Origin: UBA1081 sp045658165
GTDB lineage: Bacteria > Bacillota > Clostridia > Oscillospirales > Acutalibacteraceae
Length of the DNA stretch: 31,444 bases
Direction of reading: 5' to 3'
Assembly (NCBI GenBank): GCA_045658165.1
Contig: JAZOUN010000168.1
Coordinates: 1 to 31,444, forward strand
Of the stretch, positions 7,564 through 14,324 are shown piece after piece. Position numbers and translations under genes: made by a program. The notes beneath the pieces were generated by a model. That model searched no databases and was not told the origin of the DNA. It saw nothing but the letters and a program-made list of their open reading frames with translations. Position 1 is the stretch's first letter. Every line of letters begins with the position of its first letter.

Positions 7564-9705
7564 TTATAAGCCGCGCTGATGCAGAGTTATTGAATAAACT
7601 ACCGTTATCTGTGCAGGGAATGTTTCCTGAATCATTCCGTCATATTTTATTGTTACGTAATCTCCTTTTTTTATTTCAGGTAAAGGATCGTTGCCTTTAA
7701 GTACAGTGCTGACACTGATTCTGCTTGCAGAATTTCTTTCGTTTTCCCCTTCAAAAGGTTCAACAAGAATGCTGTTTTTATTAACTTCAATAACTTCAGC
7801 GTTAAAAGTAACCGTTCCGTTATCTTCGTAATCATAAATTGCGGTTGTGGTTGGTTCGGTAATTACTGTTGTCTCTGAGGGGAGTGATGTTGTTGTTTCA
7901 TCTGTGTCAATTCTGACTGTTGAAGTTTCGGGGATGACAGATGGGTCAGATGTTTTTACTTCGCTTGATGAAACTGTTTCTTCAATATAAAATTCGGCAA
8001 TTGCACGGTATTCGTCTGTATCGCAATTTTCACCCACACCGAAAGAAAATTCAACACTGTACAAACCGGGAACGGAAATGTCATACCCCGTAAGAGTGAA
8101 TTTTCTTGTAATTATCTTTTCACCTGAAACACAAAGCGGTGTTGTCCAGACTCTGTCTTCGTCGGTATTGCAATCAATCTTTTTACCGTTTTCATGGCGG
8201 AAAACACCGTATGCCGTACCGTAACAGAGCTTGTCTCCCGTGTTGTTTTCACACTTTACAACAACATGCGGTGACGGACCGAACTGTGTTTCGATTATTC
8301 CGAAAGTCACATCATCGTGTGTTGTGTAGCCTGAAATGAATATTTCACTGACTTCCGTTGCATATTCCACCGTTACATCGGAATTTCTTTTCAGTCTGAA
8401 TGATTCCATTACATAATAGTTTCCGCTGCTGTCTGTCGGCAGATATGCACCTATGAAATCTCCGTTTTTAAACATTATGAAAATGTATTTGTCTGAAAGA
8501 TAATATTCAGCGCAGTAAACGGTTTTAATTGTTTTTTCAGAATACAGTGCAGGCAGAGTATCAAGTACAAGTCCGATTTCGTATTTATTATCTGTGTATT
8601 TCTTAAGTGTGCCGAGTGTTGCTGAATTGCCTGTTCCTGTGCCGAAAAACTTAGTGATTACCATATCCTCACCGATTCTGTAACTGATATCACGCATTTC
8701 ATCGTTTGCCCTTTCAGCACCTATTACTTTGTCATAGTAATATTTATCAATATAGTGATATCCGTCAATTTCGAATTCCTGAGGACTTGTCATAAAACCT
8801 GCAGCAACTGCAATTACGGCAATTACGGAGATAATTATTATCCAAAGAGCAGGTTTTTTGTAATTGAGAACAGATTTTATTCTGTCTTTTACTCCCGTTT
8901 CACCGAATGCAAGAGGGCATGCACCGAGGATTTTTACGGGCATACTCAGAGCAAGAAGTGTTTCGGAATAATTCTTTTTTTCATCCGTTTCCATTTTTCC
9001 TATAACTTTTTCGTCACATGCCAGTTCAATATCACGGCAGAAAAGATTATATGCCGCCCATACAAGAGGATTGAACCAGTGAATGCACAATATAAGAAAA
9101 CCGAGAGGTTTTATAATGTTGTCAGCTCTTTTTATGTGTGCTGATTCATGGGAAATAACGTGGTTTATATGGTTCGCGTTTATGCCTGACGGAAGATATA
9201 TTTTCGGTCTGAATATTCCGAGAATAAAAGGTGTTTTTATGTTGTCGCAAAGAAAAATATTATCTTTGTATCTTACAGATATTTTTACTTTTCTGCGAAG
9301 CCGGAGATAACTGATGATTGAATAAAGAATAAGTGATACAAAACCTGCAATCCATATGTAGACAGCAACTGACAAAAAATTTTCAACGGGATCAAACCCT
9401 TGGGTGTACGGCTTTTCTGTCAGAGTCTGAATAACGGGATTGACAATGTCGTTTACTGCAGGTATTACCGTTCTGACAGGTTGTACCGACTGAACATTCT
9501 GCGGTATAGGTTCTGCAGAGGGTATAATGCTTAAAACGCTTTCAATGCTGAAAGGACATATAAGACGGATTCCTGCTAAAGCCCACATTGAAAGATGTAT
9601 ATATTTCGGTGCTTTTTTAAGAAGAAAGCGAAGCGCTATAACAGCAAGAATAAGCCACGCTGCTGTAATGCTCATGTTGAAAAGCTTAAGCATAAAAGTA
9701 TCCAT
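7564..9705 (-). CDS. BlaR1/MecR1-type M56 membrane metallopeptidase with non-PBP sensor region
   Basis: The 713-residue protein begins with several membrane helices and a cytoplasmic zinc-peptidase domain: HESAH at 186-190, then IELACDEKV with E227 as the likely third ligand. This is the M56 pattern of BlaR1/MecR1, which sense an outside signal and trigger destruction of the BlaI/MecI repressor. A last helix (ALWIIIISVIAVIAVAAGF) leads to an extracellular part of about 400 residues. No penicillin-binding SxxK/SxN/KTG domain is evident. A Ser/Thr-rich linker (about 575-625) precedes a final OB-like beta domain (about 630-710, with SILVEPFEGE and GDYVTIKYDG) resembling DUF3221-type domains. ATG 9705 was chosen for GGGGAGGG six nt upstream. 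The signal sensed is unknown. Confidence 0.88.
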   Translation of the reverse strand: MDTFMLKLFNMSITAAWLILAVIALRFLLKKAPKYIHLSMWALAGIRLICPFSIESVLSIIPSAEPIPQNVQSVQPVRTVIPAVNDIVNPVIQTLTEKPYTQGFDPVENFLSVAVYIWIAGFVSLILYSIISYLRLRRKVKISVRYKDNIFLCDNIKTPFILGIFRPKIYLPSGINANHINHVISHESAHIKRADNIIKPLGFLILCIHWFNPLVWAAYNLFCRDIELACDEKVIGKMETDEKKNYSETLLALSMPVKILGACPLAFGETGVKDRIKSVLNYKKPALWIIIISVIAVIAVAAGFMTSPQEFEIDGYHYIDKYYYDKVIGAERANDEMRDISYRIGEDMVITKFFGTGTGNSATLGTLKKYTDNKYEIGLVLDTLPALYSEKTIKTVYCAEYYLSDKYIFIMFKNGDFIGAYLPTDSSGNYYVMESFRLKRNSDVTVEYATEVSEIFISGYTTHDDVTFGIIETQFGPSPHVVVKCENNTGDKLCYGTAYGVFRHENGKKIDCNTDEDRVWTTPLCVSGEKIITRKFTLTGYDISVPGLYSVEFSFGVGENCDTDEYRAIAEFYIEETVSSSEVKTSDPSVIPETSTVRIDTDETTTSLPSETTVITEPTTTAIYDYEDNGTVTFNAEVIEVNKNSILVEPFEGENERNSASRISVSTVLKGNDPLPEIKKGDYVTIKYDGMIQETFPAQITVVYSITLHQRGL

Positions 9706-9707
9706 AA

Positions 9708-10070
9708 TCAACCCTCCCCGTAGGCATCAATCATTGCTCTTATTTCTGCAATGTCCTTTTCTGAAAGTGTCTGATTTTTTGTAAAAGCCGCAATGAACGC
9801 AGGCAGAGAGCCTTCAAATGTTTCGTCAACAAAGCTTTTACTCTGAAGCGCAAAAAATTTCTCTTGTGAAATAACTGATGTGACAGAGCCGTTTTCGTTT
9901 CTGAAAATCCCTTTATCGCACAGTTTTTTCAGAACGGTGTATGTAGTGGATTTTTTCCATTCAAGCTCTTTCATGCACAGTTTTACAAGTTCACCGGAAC
10001 TTATCGGTTCGTTTTTCCAGATAAGAGAGGCGAATTTCTGCTCAACAACGCCTAGTCTGTAATTGTCCAT
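9708..10070 (-). CDS. BlaI/MecI/CopY-family winged-helix repressor
   Basis: This 120-residue protein shows the N-terminal winged-helix pattern of BlaI/MecI (GVVEQKFASLIWKNEPISSGELVK, then KKSTTYTVLKKLCDKG as recognition region) and a short C-terminal dimerisation helix. The family represses its own operon until a partnered M56 peptidase is activated. The ATG at 10070 has AAGGAGGT nine nt upstream and gives the usual length; an in-frame GTG at 10115 would place the start inside the promoter/operator region. The stop lies just upstream of the blaR1 start (about 2 nt away), so the two are translationally linked. Two GTCTAT-N5-ATAGAY dyads sit directly upstream. Confidence 0.92.
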   Translation of the reverse strand: MDNYRLGVVEQKFASLIWKNEPISSGELVKLCMKELEWKKSTTYTVLKKLCDKGIFRNENGSVTSVISQEKFFALQSKSFVDETFEGSLPAFIAAFTKNQTLSEKDIAEIRAMIDAYGEG

Positions 10071-10091
10071 ATATAAACCTCCTTCAAAATG

Positions 10092-10108
10092 GTCTATTCT
10101 ATATAGAT
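10092..10108. promoter_or_regulatory. Candidate BlaI-type operator, copy 1 (promoter-distal)
   Basis: GTCTAT (10092-10097), TCTAT spacer, ATAGAT (10103-10108) form a 17-bp dyad with one mismatch, between the predicted transcription start and the ribosome site of the repressor gene. It matches the second dyad in arm sequence and spacing. Confidence 0.6.
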
Positions 10109-10119
10109 CCTGCACCTAT

Positions 10120-10148
10120 AGTCTATCACCTATAGACCGTTTTGTCAA
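10120..10148 (-). promoter_or_regulatory. Promoter of the blaI-blaR1 type operon
   Basis: On the minus strand a consensus TTGACA (10148-10143), a 17-nt spacer and TAGACT (10125-10120) precede the repressor gene. The spacer contains most of the second dyad, the normal place for a repressor to block polymerase. Confidence 0.65.
10121..10137. promoter_or_regulatory. Candidate BlaI-type operator, copy 2 (inside promoter)
   Basis: GTCTAT (10121-10126), CACCT, ATAGAC (10132-10137) is a perfect 6-bp-arm dyad. Its centre is 29 bp, close to three helical turns, from that of copy 1, so two dimers could bind on the same face. Confidence 0.65.
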
Positions 10149-10204
10149 TACCGAATTTCAGTTTTTATGAAAATTTTAAAAATGTGTAAATATCGCAAAA
10201 AATA

Positions 10205-10234
10205 TTGACAAAAGCATGGTTATCGTGATACACT
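10205..10234 (+). promoter_or_regulatory. Promoter upstream of the leader ORF and ABC exporter genes
   Basis: TTGACA (10205-10210) is followed 18 nt later by TACACT (10229-10234), with TG two nt ahead of the -10 (extended -10). Transcription would begin just upstream of the leader ORF at 10277. Confidence 0.5.
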
Positions 10235-10276
10235 TGGTTCCGTTGTTAATGAATTTTATGAAAGGGGGCGGACAAG

Positions 10277-10336
10277 ATGATGAATACTGTTTTTTCAGGC
10301 AATGCTGATGTGATTTTGTCCGTTTCCGGTTGTTAA
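10277..10336 (+). CDS. Putative 19-codon leader peptide
   Basis: A very short ORF (MMNTVFSGNADVILSVSGC) has the purine-rich site AAAGGGGGCGG about 6-8 nt ahead of two consecutive ATG codons, far stronger than needed by chance. The stop is followed 15 nt later by an intrinsic terminator and then by the ABC exporter genes. The codons for Ser-Gly-Asn contain AGGCAAT (10297-10303), complementary to ATTGCCT (10350-10356) at the terminator's 5' arm. CGGACAA (10269-10275), next to the ribosome site, can also pair with TTGTCCG (10316-10322). This is the layout of ribosome-controlled attenuators. I do not recognise the peptide, and it might instead be a small functional product. Confidence 0.55.
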   Translation: MMNTVFSGNADVILSVSGC

Positions 10337-10351
10337 AAATACGGATAATAT

Positions 10352-10388
10352 TGCCTCGGCTTTGTGTCGGGGCATTTTTGTTTTTTTG
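10352..10388 (+). terminator. Leader terminator (candidate attenuator)
   Basis: TGCCTCGGC (10352-10360) pairs with GTCGGGGCA (10366-10374), including two G-T wobbles, around a TTTGT loop. The tail TTTTTGTTTTTTT follows. It lies between the leader ORF and the first ABC gene, so the exporters need read-through unless another promoter lies downstream. Confidence 0.75.
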
Positions 10389-10403
10389 ATAGTGAAAAAT
10401 AAT

Positions 10404-10532
10404 AATTTATCGAGCTGTTTTAATGAATAATTTACAATGTACAATGTACAATGATTTGCAAAACCGCCTGTATTTCTACATCTGCATAATTGTAAATTAT
10501 AAATTGTAAATTGTTAATTAATTCGATAAATT
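10404..10532. repeat. MITE-like inverted-repeat element, copy 1
   Basis: The 10-bp terminal inverted repeats AATTTATCGA (10404-10413) and TCGATAAATT (10523-10532) bound a 129-bp element. Inside is a triple TACAATG heptamer (10433-10453) and ATTGTAAATT-type stretches complementary to it, so most of it can fold into one long imperfect hairpin. A near-identical copy lies at 14172-14301. It has no coding capacity. It sits between the leader terminator and the first ABC gene. Confidence 0.8.
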
Positions 10533-10554
10533 CTGATTTGCAAAAGGAGAAAAT

Positions 10555-12387
10555 ATGGATAAGAAAAAGAACAGACCGCCTAAAGAAAAGGCTCATGTGT
10601 TTAAAAATACCTGGTTTATTCTTAAATGCGGCCTTAAAAGTGCACCATTGGCTATGATAAGCCTTTATGTGTCAAATATAATTGAAAATGTATATTATTC
10701 ACTTGTTTTCAGTGTGTTTTTTCTTAAAACAGCATTGTCTGTTATTGAGGGAAACGGTACTTTTAAGGAGCTTGTTATTAAAATTGTTCTTATGGTTATC
10801 GGCAAGGTTTTTGTTGATATGATGGGTTACTTTACGAATTTCTATGCAAAAATCCGCTTTGAAATCAAGTGCGAGGGTTACATAAATGAAATGATTTTCA
10901 ATAAGGCAAAACAGGTTGAACTCGGCTGTTATGAAAATCCCGAATTTTTCGATAAATACAACCGTGCGACATGGGTTATTGAAAAAGGCGGTTTCAAAAG
11001 AATCGTGCAGGGCACGTCCTGGGTAATCGGCTCAATCATAAGTCTTATCGTTATGGTTATTTATCTTGTATCGATTGACCCTGTGATGATAATTTTTATC
11101 ATTTGTCCTGTTTTTGTTACATTTTTCAGAGTGCTTAAGCACAGGGAAGAGTTCAGAAAAGAAAAAGAAACAACTCCCTACGAAAGACAGAAAGACTATG
11201 TCAGAAGAACTGTTCTTCTCAAGGATTTTGCCAAGGAAATCAAGACTACAAATATATTTGCCGTTCTTAAAAAGCGTTTCAGTTATGCGATTGAAAATAA
11301 CATTAAACTTATCAAAAAATACGGTCTTCGTGTTGCCGTTCTTGAAGTTCTCAGCGACCTTTTCGGTGATGTAATCCCCGTTGCCGGCGGTTTCGGTTAC
11401 GGTTGTTACCGTCTTGTTGAACTCGGCAATCTTCCCGTTTCGGATTTTTCCGTGCTCGTTTCCGCAATTCTGCAGTGCCGTTTTAAAATCAATAACTTTG
11501 CACGTTATTTCACAATGCAGCAGAAACATTGTCTGTGGGTTCAGAGTCTTCAGGAATTCCTTGCCTACGAGCCGAAAATCGTTGACGGCGGTATAGATAC
11601 TGAGGAAATGGAAACACTCGAATTCCGTAATGTTTCATTTACTTATCCGGGTAAAGACGAGGAAACTCTTAAAAACATCTCATTTAAAGTCAATAAACGC
11701 GAAACCGTTGCAATTGTCGGTCATAACGGTGCGGGAAAAACCACTCTTTCAAAGCTTCTTATGCGTCTTTACGATGTTACGGAGGGTGAAATTCTTTATA
11801 ACGGAAAGAACATAAAAGAATATAATCTTCTCTCTTACCGTGACCGTTATGCAAGTGTTTTTCAGGATTACCGAATCTTTGCAATGACCGTTGCCGAGAA
11901 TGTTCTTATGCAGGAAACCGATGAAAACAACATCCCTCTTGCCGAAAAAGCCCTTACACAGAGCGGTGTAATGAATAAAATCGAAACTCTCCCCGAGGGC
12001 GTGAATACACTTCTTACAAAAGAATTTGACGACGAAGGTGCATCACTTTCGGGCGGTGAAACCCAGAAACTTGCAATAGCTCGTCTTTTTGCAAAGCAGT
12101 TTGATGTTGCAGTCCTTGATGAGCCTTCATCTGCCCTTGACCCTGTTGCAGAATCAAAAATGTACGATGCACTTGCAGAAGGCACAAAGGACAAAACTGT
12201 TCTTTATATTTCACACCGTCTTTCAAGTGCTGCAAATGCTGATAAAATTCTTGTTTTCCGTGAAGGTCAGCTTATTGAAACAGGCACTCATGCAGAACTT
12301 ATGGAAAAGGGCGGAGAATATTGCGAAATGTTCACTCTGCAGGCATCAGGTTACAGAGAGGAGGAGAGTCAGGATGAAGCTGAATAA
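10555..12387 (+). CDS. ABC exporter half-transporter A (permease-ATPase)
   Basis: The 610-residue protein has about six membrane helices in the first 330 residues, then one nucleotide-binding domain. Motifs are intact: Walker A GHNGAGKTT near 389, Q-loop VFQDYRIF, signature LSGGE near 498, Walker B VAVLDEPSSALDP with the catalytic Glu, and H-loop ISHRLSS near 552. It is a type IV (MdlB/LmrCD-like) exporter subunit without an N-terminal C39 peptidase domain, so it is not a leader-cleaving bacteriocin exporter. Its stop overlaps the start of subunit B by 14 nt, which indicates a heterodimer. The site AAAGGAG precedes the ATG. It is most similar here to subunit C. Cargo (drug, lipid or peptide) is unknown. 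Confidence 0.9.
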   Translation: MDKKKNRPPKEKAHVFKNTWFILKCGLKSAPLAMISLYVSNIIENVYYSLVFSVFFLKTALSVIEGNGTFKELVIKIVLMVIGKVFVDMMGYFTNFYAKIRFEIKCEGYINEMIFNKAKQVELGCYENPEFFDKYNRATWVIEKGGFKRIVQGTSWVIGSIISLIVMVIYLVSIDPVMIIFIICPVFVTFFRVLKHREEFRKEKETTPYERQKDYVRRTVLLKDFAKEIKTTNIFAVLKKRFSYAIENNIKLIKKYGLRVAVLEVLSDLFGDVIPVAGGFGYGCYRLVELGNLPVSDFSVLVSAILQCRFKINNFARYFTMQQKHCLWVQSLQEFLAYEPKIVDGGIDTEEMETLEFRNVSFTYPGKDEETLKNISFKVNKRETVAIVGHNGAGKTTLSKLLMRLYDVTEGEILYNGKNIKEYNLLSYRDRYASVFQDYRIFAMTVAENVLMQETDENNIPLAEKALTQSGVMNKIETLPEGVNTLLTKEFDDEGASLSGGETQKLAIARLFAKQFDVAVLDEPSSALDPVAESKMYDALAEGTKDKTVLYISHRLSSAANADKILVFREGQLIETGTHAELMEKGGEYCEMFTLQASGYREEESQDEAE

Positions 12388-14173
12388 AGAGAAAATAACA
12401 AAGAGAGCTGAAAATGTCAGAAATTATCTTTTCATTATGGGCTTCATTATCAGAAACTCACCTCTGCTTGTCATAATGACAATTATTTTTGATATGATGA
12501 CTGAGCTTCCGTGGATGCTCTCAAATGTCGTGCTCCTCAAGTACATAATTGATGTTGTTGAAGCAGGTACCGATGTTTACAGGGTTTTTATCGCCTGCGG
12601 TGTCTTTGCGGGGCTTGTTATTCTCGGTAATCTCGGTAACACATTCTTTTATGAAGTTCTTATGCCTATTGAAAAAGAAAAGCTCAACAAAAAGCTTTAT
12701 GAACAGATTTATGAAAAAGCAGCAAGAATGGACCTTGCTTCCTATGATGACCCTAAATTCTACAATGACTTTGTTCTTGCCATGAACACAATGGGTGACA
12801 GAATAGAGTCACTTATCAAGGATTCAACAACACTTTTCACAAATATTATTGCAATCGGCACAATAACGGGTATTGTTGCATCAGTTGACCCTGTCTGCCT
12901 GATATTTGTTGTTGTGTGTATTCTTATTATGCTTCCTTTCGGCAGACTTGTTGCAAAAGTCAATGTTGAAAGAACTGAGGCTATGACACCCCTTGATAGA
13001 AAAAATCTCTATTTCTGGCGTGTTTTCTATCTTCAGGATTATGCAAAGGAAATCCGTCTTAACCCTGCAGGTGAGATGACTCAGAGAAGATACAGACAGA
13101 ATATCAAGGACCGTCTTTTCACGATAACACCTTTCCTCAGCAAACAGTGGAAACTTTATTTCTGCCACGAAAGTGTTCCTTTTACAATTCTTCTTTATCT
13201 CGGTGTAACACTTTTTCTCGGCTACAAGGCAATTGTTCTCAAAGAACTTGATATGGGTGATTTTGCCGCATCGTTCAACGGTGCAATCAATATCGGTGAC
13301 AGAATGTTCTTCCTCACATCATGGTTTGCAATCGGTTTCCGTGAAAACGGACTTTATGTCAATAAGTTCAAAAAGTTCATGAGCGCAGATGAAAAAATCA
13401 AAGGCGGTACTTGTACACAGGTGCTTGAAAAGCCTCAGACAATCAAGCTTGATAATGTGTCTTTTACATATCCCGGTAATGAAAAACCTACACTTAAGAA
13501 TATCAATATTGAGATTAAACCCTATCAGAAAATAGCTCTTGTCGGATACAACGGTGCAGGTAAGACAACTCTTACAAATCTTCTTCTCAGACTTTATGAT
13601 GTAACTGACGGCAGTATAACGGTCGGAGGCAGAAACATAAAAGAATGGGACACAAAAGCATATCATAACAACTTTGCCGCAGTATTCCAGGATTTTTCAC
13701 TTTTCGGAGCAACTGTCGGTGAAAATGTTGCAATGAGTGATACTTTTGAAAATGAAAAAGTTTTTGCAGCCCTTGATGAAAGCGGTTTCGGCAAGGAGCT
13801 TAAAAACGGAGCCGATACTGTTCTTCTTCGTGAATTTGATGATGACGGTCTTTCTCTTTCGGGCGGTGAAGCGCAGAAAGTTGCAATTGCACGAACATTC
13901 TACAAGAATTGTCCTTTTGCTATACTTGATGAACCCAGTGCAAATCTCGATCCCATGAGTGAATATGCCCTTAACGAAGCAATGACAAGGGCGGCAGACA
14001 ACAAAACAGTTATTTTTATTTCACACAGACTTTCCACAACAGTTATGGCAGACGTTATTTATATGCTTGAAAAAGGCGAGATAGTCGAAAGCGGTACTCA
14101 TGAGGAGCTTATGGCTCTTGACGGAAAGTATGCGTATATGTTCAAGCTTCAGGCGGAAAAATACAAACAATAA
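12374..14173 (+). CDS. ABC exporter half-transporter B (permease-ATPase)
   Basis: This subunit has 599 residues from the ATG at 12374 with GAGGAGAG just upstream; the frame is open further back inside gene A, but that extension is a shadow. Membrane segments occupy the first ~325 residues. The ATPase carries Walker A GYNGAGKTT near 391, VFQDFSLFG, LSGGE near 495, Walker B FAILDEPSANLDP and ISHRLSTT. All catalytic residues are present, so both sites of an A/B dimer should hydrolyse ATP. The C-terminal 25 residues (from GTHEELMALDGKYAYMF to EKYKQ) are almost the same as in D, evidence that A/B and C/D arose by duplication. The stop codon overlaps the edge of repeat copy 2. Confidence 0.9.
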   Translation: MKLNKEKITKRAENVRNYLFIMGFIIRNSPLLVIMTIIFDMMTELPWMLSNVVLLKYIIDVVEAGTDVYRVFIACGVFAGLVILGNLGNTFFYEVLMPIEKEKLNKKLYEQIYEKAARMDLASYDDPKFYNDFVLAMNTMGDRIESLIKDSTTLFTNIIAIGTITGIVASVDPVCLIFVVVCILIMLPFGRLVAKVNVERTEAMTPLDRKNLYFWRVFYLQDYAKEIRLNPAGEMTQRRYRQNIKDRLFTITPFLSKQWKLYFCHESVPFTILLYLGVTLFLGYKAIVLKELDMGDFAASFNGAINIGDRMFFLTSWFAIGFRENGLYVNKFKKFMSADEKIKGGTCTQVLEKPQTIKLDNVSFTYPGNEKPTLKNINIEIKPYQKIALVGYNGAGKTTLTNLLLRLYDVTDGSITVGGRNIKEWDTKAYHNNFAAVFQDFSLFGATVGENVAMSDTFENEKVFAALDESGFGKELKNGADTVLLREFDDDGLSLSGGEAQKVAIARTFYKNCPFAILDEPSANLDPMSEYALNEAMTRAADNKTVIFISHRLSTTVMADVIYMLEKGEIVESGTHEELMALDGKYAYMFKLQAEKYKQ

Positions 14174-14301
14174 TTTATCGGGATCTTTCAATGAACAATT
14201 TACAATGTACAATGTACAATGATTCGCAAAAACCGCCTGTATTTCTACATCTGCATAATTGTAAATTATAAATTGTTAATTGTTAATTAATCCGATAAAT
14301 T
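14172..14301. repeat. MITE-like inverted-repeat element, copy 2
   Basis: A 130-bp near-copy of the 10404-10532 element fills the gap between the two exporter pairs. Its terminal repeats are AATTTATCGG (14172-14181) and CCGATAAATT (14292-14301). Both arms differ from copy 1 at matching positions, so pairing is kept. It carries the same triple TACAATG and the same CCGCCTGTATTTCTACATCT core. The left end overlaps the TAA of subunit B. No terminator or leader ORF is seen in this gap, so read-through into C/D is likely. Confidence 0.8.
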
Positions 14302-14324
14302 CTGATTTTACGAAAGGAAACTAT

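Noticed and set aside
10140..10560. Control of the ABC exporters by the BlaI-type repressor
   Set aside because: No GTCTAT-N5-ATAGAY dyad was found on the exporter side of the divergent gap, so a regulatory link is not supported by sequence.
11032..11529. 165-residue open frame on the minus strand inside ABC subunit A
   Set aside because: Low-complexity shadow of a clear coding frame, with no family resemblance and no ribosome site. The same holds for other antisense frames within the exporter, acetate kinase and mannosidase genes.
12089..12373. N-terminal extension of ABC subunit B
   Set aside because: The extra residues read through gene A in another frame and do not resemble subunit D. 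The ATG at 12374 has a good ribosome site.
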